Shown here piece by piece: positions 27,119 through 34,949 of a stretch of DNA of 64,000 nt. Position 1 is the stretch's first letter. Every line of letters begins with the position of its first letter. This DNA comes from Caballeronia telluris (lineage in GTDB: Bacteria; Pseudomonadota; Gammaproteobacteria; Burkholderiales; Burkholderiaceae). A program made the translations under genes and the position numbers. Location: NCBI RefSeq assembly GCF_001544495.1, contig NZ_FCNZ02000005.1, positions 62,001-126,000 of the forward strand, written 5' to 3'. The notes under the pieces were generated by a model that worked only from the letters and a program-made list of their open reading frames with translations, was not told where the DNA came from and made no database searches.

Positions 27119-28342
27119 ATGAGGTCGTGGTTCGTTCGTCTGCATCGATGGCTCGGCGTCGCGACGGCGCTGTTCCTGTTCGTCTCGGGGCTGACCGGCG
27201 CGATCATCGCGTGGGATCACGAACTCGACGCGGCGCTCAATCCCTTGTTCTTCTACGCGCGCACGGACGGCCCGGCGCTGTCGTCGCTCGAACTGGCGCG
27301 GCGCGTCGAAGCGGCAGATCCGCGAATCGAGGTGACGTACTTGCCGCTCGGCGTCGAGCCGGGGCACACGCAGCAGATGATGGTGCTGCCGCGCACCGAT
27401 CCCGCCACCGGCCAGGCGTACAAGGTCGACTTCAACCAGCTCGCCGTCGATCCCGCTACGGGCGACGTGCAAGGCCGGCGCGAGTGGGGTGCGGTGTCGC
27501 TCGCGCGCATCGACCTGCTGCCGTTCATCTACAAGCTTCACTACACGCTGCACCTGCCGTTCGTCGGCGGGCTGGACGTGGGCACGTGGCTGCTCGGCAT
27601 CGTCGGCATTCTGTGGTTTTTCGACAGCGGCATCGCGCTGATCCTGTCGTTCCCGAGCGTGAAGGCGTGGCGCAAGTCCTTCGCGTTCCGTTTCGGGCGC
27701 GGCGGCTACGCGCTGACCTTCGACCTGCATCGCTCGGGCGGCGTCTGGATCTGGGGTCTGTTGCTCATGATGGCGCTCACTTCGGTGTCGATGAACCTTG
27801 CCGATCCGATCGTGCGGCCCATCGTCTCCGTTTTTTCGCCGCTCGCGCCGACCATCCTGAACAACCCCGAACTCGCCCGCCACGCGAACCCCGCCGCGAC
27901 GCCGTTTACGCGTGAGGCGGTGCTCGCGCGGGCGATCGAGGACGGGCGCGAACGCGGTCTCGCGGCGCCGCCGGGCGCGCTCTACTACGCGTCCGCGCTG
28001 CATGCGTATGCCGTCGGCTTTTTTGCGCCGGGGCACGACCACGGCGATGTCGGTCTCGGCAACCCCTGGCTGCACTACAACGCGAGCACGGGCAAGCTCG
28101 TCGGATCGTCGATTCCGGGCGAGGGTTCGGCGGGCGACATCTTCATGCAAGCCCAGTTTCCGCTGCATTCCGGGCGCATCGCCGGCATTCCGGGACGCAT
28201 TCTGGTCAGCGCCGTGGGCATCGCCGTCGCGATGCTGAGCGCGACCGGCCTCATGATCTGGATCAGAAAGCGCTCCGCCCGGCGACAATCGGCCGTGGTG
28301 AAGCAAGCCCGCGCCGTGCGCGGCAACTCCGTCTCTTCCTGA
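27119..28342 (+). CDS. PepSY-associated transmembrane protein
   Basis: A 407-residue inner-membrane protein of the PepSY_TM family. It has the typical N-terminal helix 'HRWLGVATALFLFVSGLTGA', a periplasmic PepSY-like region, helices around 'GTWLLGIVGILWFFDSGIAL' and 'WIWGLLLMMALTSVSMNLAD', and a last helix near residues 360-382. Conserved histidines ('LHRWLG', 'LHYTLHLPF', 'DLHRSGG') could carry haem as in PepSY-type ferric reductases. Such genes usually sit with TonB-dependent siderophore receptors; none is in this window. The Fur-like promoter just upstream supports a role in iron reduction or uptake (inference). The ribosome site is poor. Confidence 0.88.
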   Translation: MRSWFVRLHRWLGVATALFLFVSGLTGAIIAWDHELDAALNPLFFYARTDGPALSSLELARRVEAADPRIEVTYLPLGVEPGHTQQMMVLPRTDPATGQAYKVDFNQLAVDPATGDVQGRREWGAVSLARIDLLPFIYKLHYTLHLPFVGGLDVGTWLLGIVGILWFFDSGIALILSFPSVKAWRKSFAFRFGRGGYALTFDLHRSGGVWIWGLLLMMALTSVSMNLADPIVRPIVSVFSPLAPTILNNPELARHANPAATPFTREAVLARAIEDGRERGLAAPPGALYYASALHAYAVGFFAPGHDHGDVGLGNPWLHYNASTGKLVGSSIPGEGSAGDIFMQAQFPLHSGRIAGIPGRILVSAVGIAVAMLSATGLMIWIRKRSARRQSAVVKQARAVRGNSVSS

Positions 28343-28362
28343 CCCGCCCGCGAGCCTGCGGA

Positions 28363-29289
28363 TTACGCCCGATCGCCCGTCTCGCCGCTCAGTTCGAGCG
28401 CGAGAAAGTCGACGAACGCACGAATGCGATTCGACATCTGATGCCGCTGCGAATAGACGGCGAAGATGTCCGCGTTCGGTGTCTCGTGATCGGGAAGCAC
28501 GCGCACCAGCGAACCGTCGGCCAGATACTGCTTGATGTCCCATTCGGCCCGCATCAGGATGCCGTGTCCTTCCAGCGCCCACTTGACGGCGATTTCGCCG
28601 TCGTTCGTCGTCAGCGTGCCGTTGATCCGCACCGCCTCCGTCTTGCGCGCCGCGCCCCGGCCCGAGCTCAGGCGCCACACGCCGTAGGCTTCGTCGCCCT
28701 GACGGATGCCGATGCAGTTGTGCCGCGTGAGATCGTGCGCGGTCAATGGCATGCCGCGCGACGCGATATACGCAGGCGCCGCGCACAACAGCCGCCGGTT
28801 CGCCGCGAGACGCTTCGCGACGACCCGCGTATCGGGCGGCTCGCCGAAGCGGATGCAGACGTCGAATGCGTCGTCGGTGAGAGGCGGCGGCGTCACCGAC
28901 AACTGAAGCTGCACGGCCACCTGCGGATATCGCGCGACAAACCGCGAAATCGCCGGGGCGACGTGGCTTCGCCCGAAGCCGAGCGTCGCGTTGACGCGCA
29001 GCAGACCCTTCGGGCTCTTCTTCGCGGACCCGAGCAGTTCCGACAACTCGTCGATTTCGTCGAGAATCCGGCGCGCATGCCCGAGGTACAGCTCGCCCTC
29101 GGGCGTAAGCATCATCCGGCGCGTGGTCCGGTTGACGAGCGCGACGCCCGCGCGGCTTTCCATTTGCGTCAGGCGCTTGCTGACGGCGGCCGCCGTCAGT
29201 CCCAGTTCGCGGGCGGCCGCGCTCAGACTGCCCGACGCGGCGAGCGTCGAAAAGAAGCTCAGATCGGCCGGCTGGACGGTATCGCGCAT
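28363..29289 (-). CDS. LysR-family regulator, divergent from ttuC
   Basis: A 308-residue LysR regulator with helix-turn-helix 'GSLSAAARELGLTAAAVSKR'. ATG at 29289 is preferred; a GTG at 29298 would add three residues. It is divergent from the tartrate/D-malate dehydrogenase gene with about 110 bp between them and is therefore probably its activator, equivalent to DmlR. Blocks such as 'VNRTTRRMMLTPEGELYLGH' and 'GLLRVNATLGFGRSHVAP' are shared with the LysR at 13.9-14.8 kb next to the D-tartrate dehydratase, showing recent paralogy. Confidence 0.93.
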   Translation of the reverse strand: MRDTVQPADLSFFSTLAASGSLSAAARELGLTAAAVSKRLTQMESRAGVALVNRTTRRMMLTPEGELYLGHARRILDEIDELSELLGSAKKSPKGLLRVNATLGFGRSHVAPAISRFVARYPQVAVQLQLSVTPPPLTDDAFDVCIRFGEPPDTRVVAKRLAANRRLLCAAPAYIASRGMPLTAHDLTRHNCIGIRQGDEAYGVWRLSSGRGAARKTEAVRINGTLTTNDGEIAVKWALEGHGILMRAEWDIKQYLADGSLVRVLPDHETPNADIFAVYSQRHQMSNRIRAFVDFLALELSGETGDRA

Positions 29290-29398
29290 CGCTGCCACTT
29301 GTGAATTCAGGTTAAAGACGCTTTGAGTTTAGCACCGGTTTTCGAGTCCGGACGGGGGTACAGTTCAGTCATACCCACGACATCTGAAGGACGGAGAC

Positions 29399-30493
29399 AT
29401 GAAAACCTATCGCATCGCAACCATCCCCGGCGACGGCATCGGCAAGGAAGTCGTTCCGGCCGGCCAGCAAGTGCTGGAAGCGCTGGCGCAGTCCAGCGAT
29501 TCGTTCGCCTTCGAGTTCGAAAATTTCGACTGGGGCGGCGACTATCACCGTAAGCACGGTGTGATGATGCCGGCGGACGGTCTCGATGCGATCCGCGACA
29601 AGGACGCGATCCTGTTCGGCTCGGCGGGCGACCCGGACATTCCCGACCACATCACGCTGTGGGGCCTGCGCCTGAAAATCTGCCAGGGTTTCGATCAATA
29701 CGCGAACGTGCGGCCGACCCGCATCCTGCCGGGCATCGATGCGCCGCTCAAGCGCTGCAAGCCGGAAGACCTGAACTGGGTAATCGTGCGCGAGAACTCG
29801 GAGGGCGAATATTCCGGCATCGGCGGCCGCGTTCACCAGGGCCATCCGATCGAGGCGGCCACCGACGTTTCGATCCTCACGCGCGCCGGTGTCGAGCGGA
29901 TCATGCGCTTTGCATTCAGGCTCGCGCAGTCCCGTCCGCGCAAGCTCTTGACGGTCATCACGAAGAGCAATGCGCAGCGTCACGCGATGGTGATGTGGGA
30001 CGAGATCGCGCTGGAAATCTCGAAGGAATTTCCGGACGTGAAGTGGGACAAGGAACTGGTCGACGCCTCGACGGCGCGCATGGTGAACCGTCCGGAGACA
30101 CTCGACACGATCGTCGCGACCAACCTGCACGCCGACATTCTCAGCGACCTGGCGGCCGCGCTCGCCGGCAGCCTCGGCATCGCGCCGACCGGCAACATCG
30201 ATCCGGAACGCCGTTACCCGTCGATGTTCGAGCCGATCCACGGCTCCGCCTTCGACATCATGGGCAAGGGACTCGCCAACCCGGTCGGTACGTTCTGGTC
30301 GGTCGTCATGCTGCTCGAACATCTCGGCGAATTCGACGCAGCCCGTCGCGTAATGCAGGCAGTGGAAGCCGTGACGGCGAACACGTCCCTTCACACGCGC
30401 GACCTCGGCGGCACGGCAACGACGGCCCAGGTGACGGCTGCCGTGTGTGCGCTCCTCGACAAGGTCGCGGTTCCCGCCGCCAACGCCGCCTAA
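29399..30493 (+). CDS. ttuC: Tartrate dehydrogenase/decarboxylase (D-malate dehydrogenase family)
   Basis: A 364-residue NAD- and Mn-dependent beta-decarboxylating dehydrogenase of the isopropylmalate/isocitrate family, acting on tartrate or D-malate. Family marks are 'TIPGDGIGKEVV', the metal/substrate block 'WVIVRENSEGEYSGIGGR', the catalytic Lys region 'LTVITKSNAQRHAM', 'VATNLHADILSDLAAALAGS' and 'FEPIHGSAFDIMGKGLANP'. 'ENSEGEYSG' and the Arg set 'GLRLKICQGFDQYANVRP' favour the tartrate/D-malate subgroup over LeuB. ATG at 29399 follows AAGGACGGAG. It is followed at 223 bp by an MFS transporter in the same direction, which resembles the known ttuC/ttuB pairing. Confidence 0.93.
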   Translation: MKTYRIATIPGDGIGKEVVPAGQQVLEALAQSSDSFAFEFENFDWGGDYHRKHGVMMPADGLDAIRDKDAILFGSAGDPDIPDHITLWGLRLKICQGFDQYANVRPTRILPGIDAPLKRCKPEDLNWVIVRENSEGEYSGIGGRVHQGHPIEAATDVSILTRAGVERIMRFAFRLAQSRPRKLLTVITKSNAQRHAMVMWDEIALEISKEFPDVKWDKELVDASTARMVNRPETLDTIVATNLHADILSDLAAALAGSLGIAPTGNIDPERRYPSMFEPIHGSAFDIMGKGLANPVGTFWSVVMLLEHLGEFDAARRVMQAVEAVTANTSLHTRDLGGTATTAQVTAAVCALLDKVAVPAANAA

Positions 30494-30568
30494 GCCAGGC
30501 TCAGGCGAATCGTCTTCGCATGACACGCCTGCCGGCGGCGGGCGTGCACAGTCCCGATCCGAACCGAT

Positions 30569-30588
30569 GGCCGCGCCATTTCGCGGCC
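30569..30588 (+). terminator. Hairpin between ttuC and the MFS gene
   Basis: A perfect 7-bp stem (GGCCGCG with CGCGGCC) with loop CCATTT lies 76 bp after ttuC. It may partially terminate or protect the ttuC transcript; no T-run follows. Confidence 0.4.
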
Positions 30589-30715
30589 GGGATCGACTCG
30601 TCCCGGCGCTTTCGACACACGCACCGATAGCCCAAAAAAGAACATGCCGACCGAACGGCAGGGACGTTTAAGCCATTCCATAGAGCACCGCTCAAACCTC
30701 CAAGGAGGAGACAAG

Positions 30716-32026
30716 ATGATTTCCGAACTCGAAGCCCGGGTTTGCCGGAAGCTCATGCTGCGGATCATTCCGTTCGTGATGCTGCTTTACTTCATCAGCT
30801 TTCTGGACCGCGTCAACGTCGGCTTCGCGGCGATGACGATGAACAAGGCCATCGGACTGTCTCCGGCCGCATTCGGGCTCGGCGGGGGTCTGTTCTTCAT
30901 CGGCTACTTTCTGTTCGAAGTGCCCTCGAACCTGATTCTCCACAAGGTCGGCGCGCGCAAGTGGATCGCGCGCGTGATGGTGTCGTGGGGGATCGTGTCG
31001 GCGGCGTCGGCGTTCGTCGTCGGGCCCAACAGCTTCTACGCGCTGCGCTTCATTCTCGGTGTCGCCGAGGCAGGCTTCTTCCCCGGCATCATTCTTTACC
31101 TCAGCCTGTGGTTCCCGAGCCGCCAACGCGCCGTAGCCGCCGCGTGGTTCATGGCCGCGGCACCGATCTCGACCGCCATCGGTTCGCCGCTTTCCGGCGC
31201 CATCATGAAGCTGCCGCCGATGTGGGGCCTCGCCGACTGGCAGATGCTCTACATCATCGAAGCAGTGCCGGCGATCATCCTCGGTTTCGTCGTGCTGAAG
31301 TACATGACCGACACGCCCTCGAAGGCGCACTGGCTCCAGCCGGAAGAGCGCGCCTGGCTGATCGCGAAGCTTACGACGGAAGCCGACGCCAAGCAGTCGC
31401 ATGCGGGTCATACGGCCGGTGCGCTCAGCGCCTTGCGCGACCCGCGCGTGCTGGCGCTGGCGCTGATCTACTTCGGCACGTCGGCGGGTCTCTACACGCT
31501 TGGCCTGTGGGCGCCGCTGATCATCCGGCAATACGGATTCGGCTCGTTCGAAACCGGTCTGCTGGCGGGTGTGCCGAGCATCCTGGCCGTCATCGCGATG
31601 ATCGTCTGGGCGAAGCATTCGGACCGCACCGAAGAACGGACGTGGCACGTAGTGATTCCGTGCGTCGTCGCGTGCCTCGGATTCGTCTTTGCCGGGGGCG
31701 CCACGAGCGCGCTGATGATCATCCTGTCGCTCGTGGTCGTGAACATCGGCATCAGTGCCGCGAAGGCGCCGCTGTGGGCCATGCCGAGCATGTTCCTGTC
31801 GGGCGCCGGCGCCGCGGCCGGCATCGCGATGATCAATTCCGTCGGCAATCTCGGCGGCTTCGTCGGCCCGTTCGCGATCGGCTGGCTGAAGGACGTGACG
31901 GGCGGTTACTCGGCGGGTTTGTACGTGGTCGGTGCGACGCTGGCCGTCTCGGCCGTGGTGACGTTGCTGCTGAGCCGTCAATCGAAGCAGACGCCCGTCG
32001 CGGCCGGCGAACGGCACGGGCACTGA
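30716..32026 (+). CDS. MFS transporter, anion:cation symporter family (probable tartrate uptake, TtuB-like)
   Basis: A 436-residue major-facilitator protein with 12 predicted helices. It has the ACS-family signature 'FLDRVNVGFAAMTMNKAIGL' in helix 1 and the following loop, and the 'GVAEAGFFPGIILYLSLWFP' motif of helix 4. ATG at 30716 is fixed by AAGGAGGA at 30702-30709; the longer upstream frame is not conserved-looking. Its place behind ttuC suggests proton-coupled uptake of tartrate or a related dicarboxylate. Another ACS-family transporter is encoded at 56.7-58.0 kb in a different catabolic cluster. Confidence 0.9.
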   Translation: MISELEARVCRKLMLRIIPFVMLLYFISFLDRVNVGFAAMTMNKAIGLSPAAFGLGGGLFFIGYFLFEVPSNLILHKVGARKWIARVMVSWGIVSAASAFVVGPNSFYALRFILGVAEAGFFPGIILYLSLWFPSRQRAVAAAWFMAAAPISTAIGSPLSGAIMKLPPMWGLADWQMLYIIEAVPAIILGFVVLKYMTDTPSKAHWLQPEERAWLIAKLTTEADAKQSHAGHTAGALSALRDPRVLALALIYFGTSAGLYTLGLWAPLIIRQYGFGSFETGLLAGVPSILAVIAMIVWAKHSDRTEERTWHVVIPCVVACLGFVFAGGATSALMIILSLVVVNIGISAAKAPLWAMPSMFLSGAGAAAGIAMINSVGNLGGFVGPFAIGWLKDVTGGYSAGLYVVGATLAVSAVVTLLLSRQSKQTPVAAGERHGH

Positions 32027-32073
32027 GGACGAGCGCTCGCAGGACAGCAAGACGCTCGTCTTGCGAGCTACGA

Positions 32074-32208
32074 CTACGCGAACGGCGTGCCGTCCTTGCG
32101 CACGAAACGACCATCGGCGTTGGCGCTCATCATGTCGACGTCGGCGCATGTGGTGAGGTCGTCGAATATCCGCGACCCGGCTTCGAGGTACTCCGCCATC
32201 CTGGGCAT
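32074..32208 (-). CDS. 44-residue small protein downstream of the LacI regulator
   Basis: A reverse-strand frame of 44 residues beginning 'MPRMAEYLEAGSRIFDDLTT' and ending 'GRFVRKDGTPFA'. The ATG at 32208 is preceded by a strong GGGAGG at 7 bp. The protein is acidic, without a membrane segment, and reads like a folded domain rather than a shadow frame. It lies 50 bp beyond the end of the LacI-family gene on the same strand and could be co-transcribed with it, and is convergent with the MFS gene. Function is unknown. Without it the 230-bp region would be empty. Confidence 0.6.
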   Translation of the reverse strand: MPRMAEYLEAGSRIFDDLTTCADVDMMSANADGRFVRKDGTPFA

Positions 32209-32258
32209 CGCTCGCCTCCCGTCGAATCACGCATCGAATGGCTGTTTCGTTTGCAGAC

Positions 32259-33323
32259 TCATCCGTCGCTCAGGTAGGCGTTATGCCGCACATTGGCCGA
32301 GCAGAACACGCGAAACTCGACGGGCTCCTCGCGTGGCGCCGCCTCGACGACACCGCACGCATGCAGCACATGCTGAAGCGCCGCGATGACCTGTCCGTCC
32401 GGGTCCTGATCGATCACGATATCCATGATGCCCGCTTCGATGTAGTCGCGATGCAGGTCGAGCATTTCGTGCCCGACCCACACGATACCGCGCGCCACAC
32501 CGCACTTGCGCAACGCGGCTTCGACCCCCGCCGAGCCGTAGCCGCTGTTGTAGATCGCGCTCACCTCGCCCTTCTTGAGCGCGGCCGTCACCGCGCGATA
32601 ACAGCGGTCGTCATCGTCGAATGTCTCGAACGTCTCGCGATCGCAGGCGAGGTGGCCGAACGCTTCGTCGATCTGCGCCCGACAGCCGCCCATGCGATCG
32701 ACGTGCGCCCGGTAATCCAGGCGTCCGCCGAGCAGCAGCACGCGCCCGGGCCGGGTCGCGAGCCGGCCGATGTAATAGCCCGCGGTACGGCCTGCCCGCA
32801 GGTTGTCGATGCCCGCGTAGTGCAGCCGCGCGATGTCCGCGATATCCGTCACCATCGTCACGACCGCTTCGTTTCGACCGATGGCTGCTGTCAGCGCGTC
32901 ACGCACGCGCGCCGTATCGTGCGTCGTCACGATGAGCGCCGCGCGCCGGTAGCGCGGTTGCGCGATCGCGGCGGTGATCGTGGTGTCGTCCGCGGGCGGC
33001 AGCGCCACGCGATGCACAATCACCCGCCGGTCCAGCATCTGCATGGCGCGTTGCAGCGCCTGATCGAGTCGCCGGAAGAACGGGGCGTCGCTGTCCGGCA
33101 GCAGCACGTCGACGTGGACGAGACCGTGTTGCGTTTCGGGCAAGAGACGCGGCAACGCAAGCTCCCGGGCCGCCGCGACGACGCGTTCGCGCGCCGCCGC
33201 CGAAACGCTGCCGCGCTCGTTCAGGACGCGATCGACGGTCGAGGCGCTGACGCCCGCCCGCTCCGCGATCTCCACGAAACGCGCGGTTCGCTTGCGTCGC
33301 GGGGAAGCGGACGGATTCGGCAC
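32259..33323 (-). CDS. LacI-family transcriptional regulator
   Basis: A 354-residue repressor with N-terminal LacI helix-turn-helix 'FVEIAERAGVSASTVDRVLN' and hinge, then a periplasmic-binding-like sugar domain ('NSGYGSAGVEAALRKCG', 'GIMDIVIDQDPDGQ'). GTG at 33323 is chosen because GGAGA stands 5 bp before it. The longer frame to 33398 would start with TTG inside the palindromic operator, which is improbable. It is divergent from the desaturase/Rieske pair, so the 30-bp palindrome between them is likely its operator for both directions. The effector domain resembles that of inositol/sugar-responsive members, though the ligand cannot be read directly. Confidence 0.9.
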   Translation of the reverse strand: MPNPSASPRRKRTARFVEIAERAGVSASTVDRVLNERGSVSAAARERVVAAARELALPRLLPETQHGLVHVDVLLPDSDAPFFRRLDQALQRAMQMLDRRVIVHRVALPPADDTTITAAIAQPRYRRAALIVTTHDTARVRDALTAAIGRNEAVVTMVTDIADIARLHYAGIDNLRAGRTAGYYIGRLATRPGRVLLLGGRLDYRAHVDRMGGCRAQIDEAFGHLACDRETFETFDDDDRCYRAVTAALKKGEVSAIYNSGYGSAGVEAALRKCGVARGIVWVGHEMLDLHRDYIEAGIMDIVIDQDPDGQVIAALQHVLHACGVVEAAPREEPVEFRVFCSANVRHNAYLSDG

Positions 33324-33374
33324 GGCGGTCTCCAGATAGTTAGCGACTCGTCGAGCGCGGTTTTGCACAAAGCT

Positions 33375-33404
33375 AGAAGATTGACGATAAATCGTCAATC
33401 TTCT
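33375..33404. promoter_or_regulatory. Perfect 30-bp palindrome, probable LacI-family operator
   Basis: The half-site AGAAGATTGACGAT is followed by AA and then its exact reverse complement. It lies 52 bp upstream of the chosen lacI-type start and 106 bp upstream of the desaturase start. Each arm contains TTGACG, a good -35 hexamer. On the reverse strand a 17-bp spacer leads to TAGCTT (33370-33375). Binding here would therefore cover the promoter of the regulator and probably that of the divergent genes. Confidence 0.75.
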
Positions 33405-33509
33405 CGTTGAGCAGCGCTCGCGGAACGCTTATTTTTGAGCCTTGGACGCTCTGCGATGCGCCGGGAGCCTTCCAGTGAGATCGGCAACAATCCGACCCAG
33501 GAGACGCAA

Positions 33510-34565
33510 GTGTCGAATTCATCGCGGCAGCATGAGGACTACCGGCTCGTCGGCGGTGCTGGCGAGCGCGCGCAAGCGGCGGGTCTCGTCAACGCCGACT
33601 GGTACAAGTGCGCGGTGCCGCGCGCCGTGCTGAAGGAGTTGATGCAGCGCAGCGACGCCCGCGCGATCCGCGACACCGTGCTCTGGTACGCCGCGATCGT
33701 CGCGAGCGGTGCGCTTTCCGGATTGGCGTGGCACCTGCATTTCTGGTGGGCGGTGCCGGCGTTCTTCGTCTACGGAACGCTTTACTGCAGCCCCGCCGAT
33801 TCGCGCTGGCATGAAGCCGGACACGGCACGGCTTTCAAGACCCGCTGGATGAACGATGCGCTGTATCAAGCCGCGTCGTTCCAGGTGTTCCGTCGCGCGA
33901 CCGTGTGGCGCTGGAGTCATGCCCGCCATCACACGGATACGCTCGTGGTCGGGCGCGATCCAGAGATCGCCGCGCCCCGGCCGACCGACTGGCTGGCACT
34001 CGCATCGAGCGTCTTTGGGCTGAAGCAGGTGTCGAGCGAGTTGCCGAAGATGGTCGCCGCCGCGTTCGGCAGGATGAACGCCGACGACCGCACTTTCGTG
34101 CCAGCGTCCGAATGGCCGAAGGTGTTCCGCGAAGCGCGTATCAGCCTCGCGATCTACGCCATCGTGATCGGCGCGAGCGTGTACTTCCGCACGATCCTGC
34201 CCCTGCTCTTCATCGGCCTGCCGAGCCTGTACGGCGCGTGGCTCTATCTGTACTTCGGTCTCACGCAGCATGCGGGCATGCCCGAGAACGTGCTCGACCA
34301 TCGCAAGAACTGCCGCACGGTGATGATGAATCCGCTGTTCCGCTTCCTTTACTGGAACATGAACTATCACGTCGAACATCATATGTTCCCGATGGTTCCG
34401 TTCCATGCACTGCCACAACTGCACGAAGCGGTGAAAGCGGACATGCCGCCGCCGTATCGAAGCACCCTCGCCGCTTACGCCGAAATCATCCCGGCGCTCG
34501 TGAAGCAGACGCACGATCCGTCGTTTCATGTCGTGCGTCCGGTGCCAGCGGCCAGCCAGGCCTGA
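33510..34565 (+). CDS. Membrane fatty-acid-desaturase-type di-iron oxygenase (MocD-like)
   Basis: A 351-residue integral membrane di-iron oxygenase with the three histidine boxes of desaturases and hydroxylases: HEAGH (101-105), HARHH (137-141) and HVEHH (287-291). Hydrophobic helices lie between them (about 58-72, 80-94, and a pair near 210-250). GTG at 33510 is chosen as start because CAGGAGA lies 5 bp before it. It is paired with a Rieske ferredoxin gene 30 bp downstream, which would supply electrons. This pairing is the hallmark of the rhizopine-catabolism genes mocD and mocE, although other desaturase-ferredoxin pairs exist. The adjacent LacI regulator suggests an inducible catabolic role rather than membrane lipid synthesis. 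Confidence 0.85.
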   Translation: MSNSSRQHEDYRLVGGAGERAQAAGLVNADWYKCAVPRAVLKELMQRSDARAIRDTVLWYAAIVASGALSGLAWHLHFWWAVPAFFVYGTLYCSPADSRWHEAGHGTAFKTRWMNDALYQAASFQVFRRATVWRWSHARHHTDTLVVGRDPEIAAPRPTDWLALASSVFGLKQVSSELPKMVAAAFGRMNADDRTFVPASEWPKVFREARISLAIYAIVIGASVYFRTILPLLFIGLPSLYGAWLYLYFGLTQHAGMPENVLDHRKNCRTVMMNPLFRFLYWNMNYHVEHHMFPMVPFHALPQLHEAVKADMPPPYRSTLAAYAEIIPALVKQTHDPSFHVVRPVPAASQA

Positions 34566-34595
34566 AAGACGACAACCATAAGGAAACACGCCACC

Positions 34596-34904
34596 ATGCC
34601 CCAATGGATCGATGCTGCCGCGCTCGACGACATCCAGGACGAAGACGTCATGCGATTCGATCACGCAGGCCGAACCTTCGCGATCTATCGCGTGAACGAC
34701 GAGGTCTACGCAAGCGATGGCCTGTGTACACACGAACAGGCCCATTTGAGCGACGGATTCGTGATGGACCATGTGATCGAATGCCCGAAGCACAACGGCC
34801 GCTTCGACATTCGCGATGGCCGCGCGCTTTGCGCACCCGTCTGCGAGAAGCTCGGGACCTATCCCGCGCGAGTCGAAGGCGGACGCATTTTGATCGAGCT
34901 GTGA
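34596..34904 (+). CDS. Rieske-type [2Fe-2S] ferredoxin (MocE-like)
   Basis: A 102-residue soluble ferredoxin with the exact Rieske cluster ligands: Cys44 and His46 ('LCTHEQAHLSDGF') and Cys63 and His66 ('ECPKHNGRFD'), separated by 16 residues. It should pass electrons to the membrane di-iron oxygenase encoded immediately upstream. AAGGA at 34580-34584 precedes the ATG. A dedicated ferredoxin reductase (MocF in rhizobia) is not in the neighbourhood, so a shared reductase must be used. The protein has the size and single-domain layout of MocE/AndAb-type ferredoxins. Confidence 0.93.
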   Translation: MPQWIDAAALDDIQDEDVMRFDHAGRTFAIYRVNDEVYASDGLCTHEQAHLSDGFVMDHVIECPKHNGRFDIRDGRALCAPVCEKLGTYPARVEGGRILIEL

Positions 34905-34949
34905 TGCCATGACGAGGGCAGCCGTTCCGGCTGACCGCAAACGCGCCCG

